From the NCBI GenBank assembly GCA_016210375.1, contig JACQUH010000225.1, positions 1-11,661 of the forward strand: a DNA stretch of 11,661 nt, written 5' to 3'. Source of the DNA: Chloroflexota bacterium. Its GTDB lineage: Bacteria; Chloroflexota; Dehalococcoidia; Lucifugimonadales; JACPCL1. The notes below the pieces were generated by a model that was not told the DNA's origin, made no database searches, and was given only the letters and a program-made list of their open reading frames with translations. The translations under genes and the position numbers were made by a program. This document shows positions 1 through 6,608 of this stretch, piece after piece; position 1 is the stretch's first letter; every line of letters begins with the position of its first letter.

Positions 1-3000
1 GGGGGGTACCGCGTGCAGCAGCTCCCCATGTACGAGTCGGATACCCTTCCCAAGCTCCAGCAGTTGAGTAGCGCTCTGTCAAGCGGGGACTACCTGGTCT
101 TCTACAGCAACCGGACCTACGGCTCGATCACGCGCCAGCCTGACCGCTACCCCTACAGCGCCTCCTACTACCGGCTGTTGTTCGGCGGCGCGCTGGGGTA
201 CGAGCTGGACCACGCCTTCGCGTCGTACCCGCACCTGCTGGGCGTCACCTTTGCCGACGACCCCTTCTCCCGCGCAGGGGTGGCCCGTCCGGCCGGACTG
301 GAGCGCTTCACCCCCGGCGGGCTGGTGCTGGACCTGGGGTACGCCGATGAGAACGTCATAGATTATGACCACCCGCTGGTGCTGGTGTTCCGCAACACCG
401 GGCGCCTCTCGGCCAACGAGATTCAGGCGCGCATCAACCAGGGCGCGCTGGTCACCGGAGGGCAGGCCGACCCCCTGGCCCTCACACCGCATGAAAGCCA
501 GGTCCAGCAGGCAGGCGGCACGTGGACGGGCATCGTGCGCGAGGAGGCGTGGGCAAACCGCTTGCCGGTGCTGGCGTGGCTCCTCCTGGTGGAGACAGCC
601 TTCCTGGCGGCCTGGCCCCTGGCCTTCGCCGTCTTCCGGGGATTGCACGATCGCGGCTACCTCCTGGCGAAGGCCCTGGCGTTGCTCCTGCTGGCCTACA
701 TCCCCTGGCTTCTCGCTGCGTTGAAGCTGCTCCCCTTTGGGCGCCCCTCCATCTTTCTGGGCCTGCTGGCGGTGGCGGCGGCCAGCGCCTTCATCCTGGC
801 GCGAAACAGCGGCGAGGCCCAGCGCTTCCTGCGAGCGCGGTGGCGGGGCCTGCTCTTCCAGGAGGCCCTGTTCCTGGCCGCCTTCGCCGCCTTCCTCCTG
901 GTGCGCTGGGCAAACCCCGACCTGTGGCATCCCTTTCGCGGCGGCGAGAAGCCCATGGACCTCGCGTACCTCACTGCCGTGGTGCGTTCCTCCACGGTGC
1001 CTCCCTACGATCCCTGGTTCGCCGGCGGCTACCTCAACTATTACTATTTCGGCCAGTTCATCGTGGCTACCCTGGTGAAGGCCACGGGCATCCTGCCGGA
1101 GATTGCGTACAACCTGGCCGTGCCTCTCCTGTTTGCCCTCACCGTGGGGGGCGCCTTCTCAGTGGCCTACAACCTTACCCACGTCCTTCGGGACGCTCGC
1201 ACCCAGGGGAAGGGCCCCGGCTGGGGACCAGCCGCCGCCGGCGTGGCCGCGGCCCTCATGGTAGCGGTGCTGGGCAACATGGGCGGCGTCATCCAGCTTG
1301 TGAGGACAGTGTGGTACGGATGGTTAGCCACAGCACGCCCTCCAGGAGATGGGTTTCATATCTGGTTCTGGGTGTCCGCTCACGAGATGATGCCAGGGCA
1401 GATCAGCATCACCGAGTTCCCCCTGTGGACTTTCCTCTTCGCCGACCTGCACGCCCACCTCATTGCCATCCCCTTTGGCGTCCTGGCCATCGGACTGGCC
1501 CTGAACCTGGTGGGGATAGGGGCATACGGGCAGGCGGGCAGACGGACATACGGGCAGTCGGGCAGACGGGCAGTCGGGCAGTGGTTGCGCGGCATGGGAA
1601 GGTTGGCGTTGCCCCTGGGCTTTCTGGCCCTGGCCGTGGGGGCTCTGGCCGCCATCAACACGTGGGACTACCCCACCTACCTTCTGCTGGGCGCGGCCGC
1701 CGTTGCCATCGCTGTGTGGTCCGCTCACCGAGGGCGACGGGCAGGGGGTGAAGCCAGCGAAGCACCCACACCAGCTTCACACCCCAGTGAAGCTGACCCA
1801 GGCGTCCGCGAGGGCGGACCTCCCCCCAGGCATGGGCCCCTGCTGGCGCACGCCTGGACATGGGCGGTGGGCGGCATCCTGCTCCTTGCGACGCTCTCCT
1901 TCCTGCTCTTCTTGCCGTACCACGCCCGCAATATCGCCTACGACGCAGGAGTGCACACCAGCGCCCAGCAGACCAATCTCCTTCATTACCTGGCCCTCCA
2001 CGCCCTCTTTCTCTTCATCCTTGTGTCTTTCCTGCTCTACGAGGGACGGGGCCCAATCCGAGGCTGGCTGAGAGGCGTGCGCCGGCCTCCCCTTCCGCCT
2101 CCCCCGTGGGACGCGCCCCAGGCGGCTGTCCGGCAGGGTGGAGGCCGTCCCCTCCTCGTCGGCCTGGGTCTGCTGGCTCTCCTGACCGCCTACCTGTTGG
2201 CGGCGGGCTATGCGACCCTCGCCGTCCTCTTCCTCCTGGCCGTCGCCACCGTCCTCCTGGCGGCCCGGATCGCTGCCTGGCCGGGGCAGGATGCGCCGCA
2301 CCGCCTGTTCCTCCTTTCCCTGATTCTCCTGGCCCTGGGCATTGGCATCGGCGTGGACCTGGTCACGATCAACAACGACATTGACCGCATGAACACCGTC
2401 TTCAAGTTCTATCTCCAGGCGTGGGTGCTCTTTGGGCTGGCATCGGGCGTAGCCCTCTGGCGCCTACTTGCGGCGATGCGGTTCTCCTGGCGCGGGCTTC
2501 TGGGAGCGAAGGAGAACTGGTTTGGCATACTCTTTGTCCTGCTCATGGCACCCGCCGTCGCGCATACCGCCGTGGCGCTCGGCGTCGTGTACAGCGCCGT
2601 GGCGCCCGGGGAAGCGCCCAAGTGGTCCGAGGGGTTCACGCTAGCTCGTCAGGGGTGGGTGCTCTACCTGCCCGCTGGTCTGGCCGTTCTGGGGTACGTG
2701 GCCTCGGCCGTGGCACCGTCCTGGCATCGTCCTGCATGGGGAAAGGGAATCTGGCTGGGGGTGCTCCTGCTCCTGCTGGCCGGCGCAACCGGGTATCTTG
2801 TGCCCGCCCTCCGGGTGCGTTTGGCCGAGCGATTCTCCACCGCTTTCCAAGGGCTAGACGGCGCGGAGTACATGAGGAGCGTCACCTACAACGACGCGAA
2901 CGGGCCCATAGACTTGCGATGGGACTGGGAGGGCATCCAATGGCTGCGGGCCAAGGTGGACGGCTCGCCGGTGGTAGCCGAAGGCAACACCGACCCCCAC

Positions 3001-3330
3001 AACTACCGCTGGGGGTCCCGTGTCTCTATCTACACTGGCCTGCCGACTATTGTCGGCTGGGGCTGGCACCAGACCCAGCAGCGCATGGGGGAACAGGCGG
3101 AGGTGGCCGCACGGTTGAAGGACGTTCGCGCCCTCTTCACCACCAGGGACGTGGCCCTGGCTCTGGACATTCTGGACCGCTACAACGTGCGCTACATCTA
3201 CGTGGGCCAGCTAGAGCGGCTCTACTACCCCGCCGAAGGCCTCGCCAAGTTTGACAACATGGCCGGCCAGGGGGTCACTCTGGTCTACCCAAACCCTGGG
3301 GTGAAGATATACGAGGTGAGGAGGGAGTAG
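1..3330 (+). CDS. Chlor_Arch_YYY / DUF2298 family polytopic membrane protein (5' end outside window)
   Basis: The frame is open from base 1, and the first in-window start (GTG at 13) has no clear Shine-Dalgarno, so the gene very probably begins upstream. Numbering from base 13, residues 1-175 are soluble and look like the C-terminal tail of a GT39/ArnT-like glycosyltransferase (VFYSNRTYGSI, DHPLVLVFRNTGRLS), which suggests a fusion. Many hydrophobic segments follow from about 184. Family hallmarks are GEKPMD (311-316), NYYYFGQF (YYY at 343-345), EFPLWTFLFADLHAH (468-482), INTWDYPTY (548-556), DRMNTVFKFY (791-800) and EGNTDPHNYRWGSR (990-1003) in a C-terminal soluble tail. The family is typical of Chloroflexi and archaea; its biochemical role is unknown, and a GT-C-like, lipid-linked sugar transfer role at the membrane is only inferred. 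Two hydrophilic insertions, near 505-528 (tandem-repeat encoded) and 575-610, interrupt the membrane core. The stop is TAG at 3328-3330, followed by a hairpin. Confidence 0.88.
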   Translation, partial: GGYRVQQLPMYESDTLPKLQQLSSALSSGDYLVFYSNRTYGSITRQPDRYPYSASYYRLLFGGALGYELDHAFASYPHLLGVTFADDPFSRAGVARPAGLERFTPGGLVLDLGYADENVIDYDHPLVLVFRNTGRLSANEIQARINQGALVTGGQADPLALTPHESQVQQAGGTWTGIVREEAWANRLPVLAWLLLVETAFLAAWPLAFAVFRGLHDRGYLLAKALALLLLAYIPWLLAALKLLPFGRPSIFLGLLAVAAASAFILARNSGEAQRFLRARWRGLLFQEALFLAAFAAFLLVRWANPDLWHPFRGGEKPMDLAYLTAVVRSSTVPPYDPWFAGGYLNYYYFGQFIVATLVKATGILPEIAYNLAVPLLFALTVGGAFSVAYNLTHVLRDARTQGKGPGWGPAAAGVAAALMVAVLGNMGGVIQLVRTVWYGWLATARPPGDGFHIWFWVSAHEMMPGQISITEFPLWTFLFADLHAHLIAIPFGVLAIGLALNLVGIGAYGQAGRRTYGQSGRRAVGQWLRGMGRLALPLGFLALAVGALAAINTWDYPTYLLLGAAAVAIAVWSAHRGRRAGGEASEAPTPASHPSEADPGVREGGPPPRHGPLLAHAWTWAVGGILLLATLSFLLFLPYHARNIAYDAGVHTSAQQTNLLHYLALHALFLFILVSFLLYEGRGPIRGWLRGVRRPPLPPPPWDAPQAAVRQGGGRPLLVGLGLLALLTAYLLAAGYATLAVLFLLAVATVLLAARIAAWPGQDAPHRLFLLSLILLALGIGIGVDLVTINNDIDRMNTVFKFYLQAWVLFGLASGVALWRLLAAMRFSWRGLLGAKENWFGILFVLLMAPAVAHTAVALGVVYSAVAPGEAPKWSEGFTLARQGWVLYLPAGLAVLGYVASAVAPSWHRPAWGKGIWLGVLLLLLAGATGYLVPALRVRLAERFSTAFQGLDGAEYMRSVTYNDANGPIDLRWDWEGIQWLRAKVDGSPVVAEGNTDPHNYRWGSRVSIYTGLPTIVGWGWHQTQQRMGEQAEVAARLKDVRALFTTRDVALALDILDRYNVRYIYVGQLERLYYPAEGLAKFDNMAGQGVTLVYPNPGVKIYEVRRE
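1526..1581 (+). repeat. Seven-copy 8-bp tandem repeat inside the coding region
   Basis: Seven consecutive octamers of consensus (A/T/G)CGGGCAG run from 1526 to 1581; the third copy is degenerate (ACGGACAT). Three octamers make 24 bp, which gives an 8-residue periodicity in the protein (AYGQAGRR, TYGQSGRR, AVGQ). The tract sits in a loop between predicted membrane segments of the YYY protein. Gain or loss of one unit would shift the reading frame. Confidence 0.85.
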
Positions 3331-3363
3331 ATAGGGGTCTGCCCCCGCTCCCTCCCCATGAGA

Positions 3364-3400
3364 CAGGACAGGTGGCCGGCATGGTCGGCCACCTGTCCTG
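3364..3400 (+). terminator. Terminator-like hairpin after the YYY gene
   Basis: A perfect 15-bp inverted repeat (CAGGACAGGTGGCCG at 3364-3378, its complement at 3386-3400) with a 7-nt loop starts 33 nt after the stop codon. The following bases (CTCTGTTCCCTT) are only weakly T-rich, so it is a probable rather than canonical intrinsic terminator. It could also be one of the dispersed palindromes of this region. Confidence 0.6.
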
Positions 3401-3415
3401 CTCTGTTCCCTTGAA

Positions 3416-3446
3416 GGCTCTCCGCCCTTGGCCAGAGAGCCCAAGG
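3416..3446. repeat. Two overlapping, mutually exclusive inverted repeats
   Basis: GGCTCTC (3416-3422) pairs with GAGAGCC (3435-3441), while CCCTTGG (3425-3431) pairs with CCAAGGG (3440-3446). Only one can form at a time. The sequence lies between the terminator-like hairpin and the nested palindromic element and may be a degraded part of the same repeat family. No gene is seen in 3331-3796. Confidence 0.4.
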
Positions 3447-3490
3447 GTGAGGGTTAAGAAGCTATCTCTGAACCTCCTCTGGCACAGACC

Positions 3491-3719
3491 CCTGAAGGTC
3501 ATTGACCAATTACATTCCCAGTGGGGTCCTGACATTTCCCCCTTTGTCCCCCTCTCCTGGGAGGAGAGGGAGACGTACTTTGAAGAATCAGTGTGATGCG
3601 GCAACGCCGCATCACACTGATTCAAACCTATCTTCTCCCCCTTCCCCTTGGGGAAGGGGGAGCCAGAGGGGGTTAGGTCGTAACCCAACTAGCAGATTAT
3701 GTTGTAAACGACCTTCAGG
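3491..3719. mobile_element. Nested palindromic MITE-like element
   Basis: The outer ends are inverted repeats: CCTGAAGGTC at 3491-3500 and its exact complement at 3710-3719, with similarity continuing inward for about 6 more bases. A second imperfect inverted pair of about 27 nt starts at 3531 (GACATTTCCCCCT) and ends at 3679. Inside are three more hairpins: 9-bp arms at 3550-3558/3562-3570, a perfect 18-bp stem with a 3-nt loop at 3585-3602/3606-3623, and 13-bp arms at 3635-3647/3650-3662. No transposase is encoded; short frames crossing it are artefacts. Symmetry at every level suggests a non-autonomous, possibly multicopy element. No clear target-site duplication is visible. Confidence 0.55.
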
Positions 3720-3732
3720 CTGAGGCATGATG

Positions 3733-3752
3733 CCGCCCCCTTCAGGGGGCGG
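3733..3752. repeat. G+C-rich hairpin beside the palindromic element
   Basis: CCGCCCCC (3733-3740) and GGGGGCGG (3745-3752) form an 8-bp stem with a TTCA loop. It lies just outside the outer inverted repeat of the MITE-like element and downstream, on the minus strand, of the aldehyde oxidoreductase remnant. It could have been that gene's terminator, but no T-tract follows on the minus strand. Confidence 0.4.
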
Positions 3753-3796
3753 TGCCAAGCGAGTTTTGAGATAGTTACTAAGTCTCCGCGCCCTCG

Positions 3797-4083
3797 TTAT
3801 CTTCGGGGCGCTCCGATAAACTCATCCAATCCGAGGCCGCGGAGCGTCTCCGGCTTGGGCAGTCCTGTTTCTACATCCCAGCCCTTCAGTTTATCCGAGC
3901 TTTACCTTTTGTACGGTATGGTGGGCCATGCGGAGCGTACTGGAACTTTCTGCGGCCGGACCTTGCGCCTAGGCTCAGGCGATTACTGGGCTTCGCAGGA
4001 AGGTCTTTGGCCGACAAAAGCTCTGTCGCGCACATGTCGCAGTAAGGAAGGCACTCCAGCCTCGTCTTGAATCCGGCTATGCC
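3797..4083 (-). pseudogene. Aldehyde ferredoxin oxidoreductase, decayed C-terminal fragment
   Basis: The minus strand from 3901 to the TAA at 3797 reads DKLKGWDVETGLPK followed by PETLRGLGLDEFIGAPRR and stop. This matches the conserved C-terminus of the aldehyde ferredoxin oxidoreductase (AOR) family, where a RGWD-x-x-TG-x-P motif precedes a leucine-rich end. Upstream the similarity passes to another frame (3886-4083; GPPYRTKGKAR resembles the GP-x-KGK stretch of the family), so at least one frameshift separates the parts. Beyond about 3940 the family match is weak, and residues such as ECLPYCDMC cannot be placed. This is the counterpart of the N-terminal fragment at 5397-5916; roughly the middle 300 residues of a normal AOR of about 600 residues are absent. 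Confidence 0.55.
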
Positions 4084-4139
4084 TTAGCGCCATGCAGGCC
4101 ATGACGTGGGGGAGTGATCTACGAGGCCAGGATGAAAAT

Positions 4140-4165
4140 GGAAGCGGGCCCGAGGGCCCGCTTCC
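4140..4165 (-). terminator. Hairpin terminator of the secreted repeat protein gene
   Basis: A perfect 12-bp stem (GGAAGCGGGCCC at 4140-4151, its complement at 4154-4165) lies 24 nt past the stop codon of the minus-strand gene. On the minus strand it is followed by ATTTTCATC, a short T-rich tail. This fits an intrinsic terminator of moderate strength. Confidence 0.65.
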
Positions 4166-4188
4166 TACCAGTCTGCGTGGCTAAACGA

Positions 4189-5319
4189 CTACTGACAACT
4201 GTGCTGAACCACCTCGCCGCTGGCCGTGGCATTGGCCCAATAGAGGAAAGGCGGCACGGCGGGTGGGGGTGGTGGTGGAGCCAAGAGCACCCGGACCCGT
4301 ACCTCATCGCCCAGGGGGGAGCCTGACACCTGGCTGTCAGAGGTGTTGAAGATTACAAAGACCGGCCCAAGTATGGTGCTATCTGTGCCCCACCCGCTTA
4401 TGCTCCCTACGCCCGTCACCGTACTGCATGAGAAGTTGAGCGGCGTCGTGAGCGTGATTGTGCGCGGAGGGCTTGTGCTGTGGTCAACCCACGTAGCGTG
4501 GCCCTGCACCGTGGCACCAGGCGCATTCCGCAAAGTGCCTGGCAGCGCTGGCGGCACCGGAGCCGGTACCAGCGAGTCGGCCTTTGCCTCAAAGCCAAAG
4601 CTTATCGCGGTTCCTGGCGCCGGACTCACGGCAAAAAAGGGAGGTGAAGGAGGTAGCACCGTCGCGGCGCCTCCTCCGGTTTGGTGACCCGCCCAGCGTG
4701 CCGCAAGTGATCCACTGGTGCAACTGTGTTGAACCACTTCGCCGCTGACCGCAGCGACAGCCCCGTACAACAGAACCGGCGGTGGAGCGGGCGGAGGCAG
4801 AGGTCCAGCAGAGAGCACCCGGACCTGCACCTGATCGCCCAGGGGTCCTGCCGGCGCCTGACCATCAAAGGTTTCGAAGATTACATAGACCGGCCCCGGT
4901 ATAGTGTTGTCGGTGCCCCACCCTCTTATAGCGCCGTGTCCGGTCAATGGGTTGCACACGAAGTTGTCGACCGGATTAGTGAGCCTGATCACTCTTGGTG
5001 GGCTGGCGCTGTGGTCAACCCACTCCCCATGGCCCTGCATTGTAGCCCCCGGCGCATTCTGCAGCGTGCCCGGCGCCGCTGGCACTGGAGCCGGTACCAG
5101 GGAGTCGGCCTTTGCCTCAAAGCCGAAGCTGATGGCGGTTCCTGGCGCTGGACTCACACCAACAAAGGGAGGTAGAGGAGGTATCACAGTCGCGGCGCCT
5201 CCTCCGGTCTGGTGGCCCGCCCAGCGCCCTGCGAACGCTACACCGGCAGTGGCAACCAGCGCAAGGGCGGCGACGAAAACCACAATGAACATCATGAAGA
5301 CTCGCGGGTTCGGTTGCAT
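4189..5319 (-). CDS. Secreted protein with two tandem ~169-residue repeats, function unknown
   Basis: I do not recognise a named family. The frame opens with ATG at 5328, but the second ATG (5319) is better spaced from the GGGGG Shine-Dalgarno at 5329-5333, giving 376 residues. Numbering from 5328, residues 10-33 are a hydrophobic signal sequence ending in VAFA, a likely signal peptidase site. The mature part is two homologous copies, 35-203 and 211-378, each starting RWAGHQTGGGAATV, containing PAPGTAISFGFEAKADSLVP and GWGTD, and ending GEVVQHSC; TSGSLAA links them. Each copy has two cysteines (125/203 and 301/378), perhaps a disulfide, and a proline run near its end. The alternating hydrophobic pattern suggests beta-sandwich domains, loosely like secreted domains ending in a G-x-I-x-x-H strand. 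It has its own promoter and hairpin and lies between two halves of a broken AOR gene. Confidence 0.72.
   Translation of the reverse strand: MQPNPRVFMMFIVVFVAALALVATAGVAFAGRWAGHQTGGGAATVIPPLPPFVGVSPAPGTAISFGFEAKADSLVPAPVPAAPGTLQNAPGATMQGHGEWVDHSASPPRVIRLTNPVDNFVCNPLTGHGAIRGWGTDNTIPGPVYVIFETFDGQAPAGPLGDQVQVRVLSAGPLPPPAPPPVLLYGAVAAVSGEVVQHSCTSGSLAARWAGHQTGGGAATVLPPSPPFFAVSPAPGTAISFGFEAKADSLVPAPVPPALPGTLRNAPGATVQGHATWVDHSTSPPRTITLTTPLNFSCSTVTGVGSISGWGTDSTILGPVFVIFNTSDSQVSGSPLGDEVRVRVLLAPPPPPPAVPPFLYWANATASGEVVQHSCQ
4195..4698 (-). repeat. Second copy of the intragenic domain repeat
   Basis: This stretch encodes residues 211-378 of the secreted protein and is a diverged duplicate of 4720-5226. 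DNA similarity is high in places, for example around 4558-4608 against 5089-5139, so the duplication is fairly recent or under shared constraint. Both copies begin directly with RWAGHQTGGG and end with QHSC. Confidence 0.85.
4720..5226 (-). repeat. First copy of the intragenic domain repeat
   Basis: This stretch encodes residues 35-203, directly after the signal sequence. It is one codon longer than the second copy and is joined to it by a 21-bp linker. The unit boundaries coincide with the signal-peptide junction, as expected from in-frame domain duplication. Confidence 0.85.
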
Positions 5320-5371
5320 AGTGAGCATCCCCCTTCTGTAAAACTACAGTTCAACTTCTGGGATGGACGCA

Positions 5372-5400
5372 ATGCTATACTCTAAACGGACATGTGTCAA
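5372..5400 (-). promoter_or_regulatory. Sigma70-type promoter for the secreted repeat protein
   Basis: On the minus strand a perfect -35 box TTGACA (5395-5400) is followed after 17 bp by TAGCAT (5372-5377), a 4/6 match to the -10 consensus; TATAGC with a 15-bp spacer overlaps it. The start codon at 5319 lies about 45 nt past the likely initiation point. The -35 box overlaps the end of the broken AOR fragment. Confidence 0.6.
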
Positions 5401-5916
5401 GCAAGATGGCGCGGCCATTGTGTCCCCTGGCCCCAGTCGTCGCCCAGTTCCAGTTTGAGTTGCCGTTCCGTCTCCCGGCTGCCCAGACCCCAGAGGTGGC
5501 TGGCATCTCGAATCTCCACTCGGTCGTCGTCAACCCACAGGTATACCAGCGTGAATGCCCTTCCAGTAACGAGGATGCCGTCGCAGCCGGCTTGCTTCAA
5601 GTAGGCGGCCCAATACCCGTAGCCTGGCCTGCCCCAGCGGAATAGGGGATAGAGGCGTTGAAGACACCGTCGTCCAATCGGAGGAGTTGGGCACGGGAGT
5701 GCCCGTCAGCGGCCCCAGCATGAAAAGGAGCGGCGCTCCTTGGTCGGTGGCCCCTTCCGTGGCGGGGGCCTCCTTCAGCAGGTAGTAGAAGCCCAGACCT
5801 GCGCCGCCCAGATACTTGCGAAGGATGCTCTCCTCTGAAAGCGGCTCTTAGGTTACCGTCCTGCGGCTGAGGTTAACCCTGAGAAGACGGTTCCAGTACC
5901 CACCCTTGATGGTCAT
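5397..5916 (-). pseudogene. Aldehyde ferredoxin oxidoreductase, decayed N-terminal fragment
   Basis: The minus strand retains a start: AGGAG, then ATG at 5916, reading MTIKGGYWNRLLRVNLSRRT. A premature TAA sits at codon 23 (5848-5850). The same frame then continues as AOR-like sequence: SILRKYLGGAGLGFYYLLKE and LLFMLGPLTGTPVPNSS. A frameshift follows near 5640-5680, and the match resumes with YWAAYLKQAGCDGILVTGR and LVYLWVDDDRVEIRDASHLW before it ends near 5400. These are the N-terminal tungstopterin-binding domain motifs of the family (LRVDL, YLGGRGL, GPLTGT, GY-x-x-I-x-x-GK, V-x-I-RDA-x-x-LWG). In the intact family the enzyme is a tungsten-pterin, iron-sulfur oxidoreductase that converts aldehydes to acids with ferredoxin. 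Here an in-frame stop, a frameshift and loss of the middle make it a clear pseudogene. Confidence 0.8.
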
Positions 5917-5957
5917 GCAGTACTCCTAGTGTAGTGAATCCAAAGATCGTTACAAAA

Positions 5958-6032
5958 GTCATTCTGAGCGCAGCGAAGAATCTGGGGAGGGGTCTTCCAT
6001 CGCCCCAGATGCTTCACTTCGTTCAGCATGAC
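5958..6032. repeat. 75-bp palindromic intergenic repeat
   Basis: The arms GTCATTCTGAGCGCAGCGAA... (5958-5987) and the complement of 6003-6032 match at 25 of 30 positions around a 15-nt centre. The GTCATTCTGA core recurs in the palindrome at 9890-9940. Palindromes of this type are common dispersed intergenic repeats in environmental bacterial genomes. The stretch 5917-6242 shows no gene apart from repeats. Confidence 0.7.
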
Positions 6033-6064
6033 AAGTCCATGCCAATCCATTAATGCAACGAATC

Positions 6065-6248
6065 TCTGCTACAGGACACTAGAGCGAAGTGGTCATACTA
6101 CCTTTGCGATTGGATGCCCTCCGCTTCGCGAAGAATCCTCCACCCCCTCCGCCTGCCAGCCCAGGGCCGAGGCATCGGCCCGACTCTCACTACAGCGGCA
6201 ATAAGCTAGACCAATAACAGCGGTTGTTCTCCTATCAGGACACTAGAG
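6065..6248. repeat. Direct repeat pair bracketing about 140 bp
   Basis: TCTGCTACAGGACACTAGAG (6065-6084) recurs as TCTCCTATCAGGACACTAGA plus G (6228-6248), with 13 identical consecutive bases and one inserted base. The second copy overlaps the stop codon of the permease remnant. The 143 bp between them contain no gene I can recognise. Confidence 0.6.
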
Positions 6249-6347
6249 ACGCCCCCACAACTTCGGGTCCAGGGCCACTCGGGGGCCGTCGCCGATGACG
6301 TTGATGCCCAGGACGGTGAGGCTCATGCCAACAGACCAGGCAACTTT
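6243..6347 (-). pseudogene. DppC/OppC-type ABC transporter permease, C-terminal remnant
   Basis: The minus strand reads VAWSVGMSLTVLGINVIGDG followed by PRVALDPKLWGRL and TAG (6243-6245). This fits the C-terminus of peptide/nickel ABC permeases of the DppC/OppC family, where a final membrane segment is followed by N-x-x-GD-x-x-R-x-x-LDP. Only about 30 residues remain of a protein that is normally near 300; upstream (above about 6350) no permease sequence can be read. It is a short stump, either left by deletion or moved here. Confidence 0.65.
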
Positions 6348-6608
6348 TGGTCTATGACCATTATCCTGTGGTGATAGTGTTTTCGCCACGGCGAATGGAC
6401 CTGGGGCTGTCCTCACTGGCCGCTGCTTGAGAGCGGGACGGGGCGACGAAATCGGCGCAAAAAGGTTTGGTGTTTATGCACCTTGTAGCGCCTGGCTAGT
6501 TTATGCTACGTTGGAATCAGGGTTGTGAATCAGGGCACAATGTTTGGTTGCTTCCGGAAGCATGATGGCGTATCTCCGGTCGCGGGATGTTCTCAGTAGG
6601 GGGTGCCT
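6348..6608 (+). promoter_or_regulatory. Leader region of the decaheme cytochrome gene with 14-bp palindrome
   Basis: No gene is seen here. A perfect palindrome TGCTTCCGGAAGCA lies at 6549-6562, about 47 nt before the start codon. It overlaps a weak promoter-like pair, TTGCTT (6548-6553) and TATCTC 17 bp later. Just upstream is a 9-bp direct repeat, GAATCAGGG, at 6514-6522 and 6527-6535 (13-bp spacing), and a small inverted repeat TTCGCC/GGCGAA is at 6382-6395. The palindrome could be an operator for a dimeric regulator; this is inference only. Confidence 0.35.

Noticed and set aside
79..930. Long minus-strand frame (283 codons) opposite the YYY gene
   Set aside because: It is low-complexity, Gln/Arg/Gly-rich translation of the antisense of a high-G+C coding sequence, with no domain pattern; the plus frame carries clear family motifs.
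522..1751. 409-codon plus-strand frame overlapping the YYY gene
   Set aside because: Gly/Arg/Pro-rich shadow of the real frame created by G+C-rich third positions; no recognisable motif.
3275..3688. 137-codon minus-strand frame across the palindromic element
   Set aside because: It reads through terminator and repeat hairpins and overlaps the YYY gene end; composition reflects the repeats.
3364..3752. CRISPR array
   Set aside because: There are many hairpins, but no regularly spaced identical direct repeats with unique spacers.
4343..5341. Plus-strand frames of 114, 149 and 145 codons opposite the secreted repeat protein
   Set aside because: They are antisense translations that merely mirror the duplication; the minus frame has a signal sequence, ribosome site, promoter and terminator.
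5392..5721. Short plus- and minus-strand frames as separate small genes
   Set aside because: The minus-strand ones are pieces of the same decayed AOR in two frames; the plus-strand ones are their antisense.
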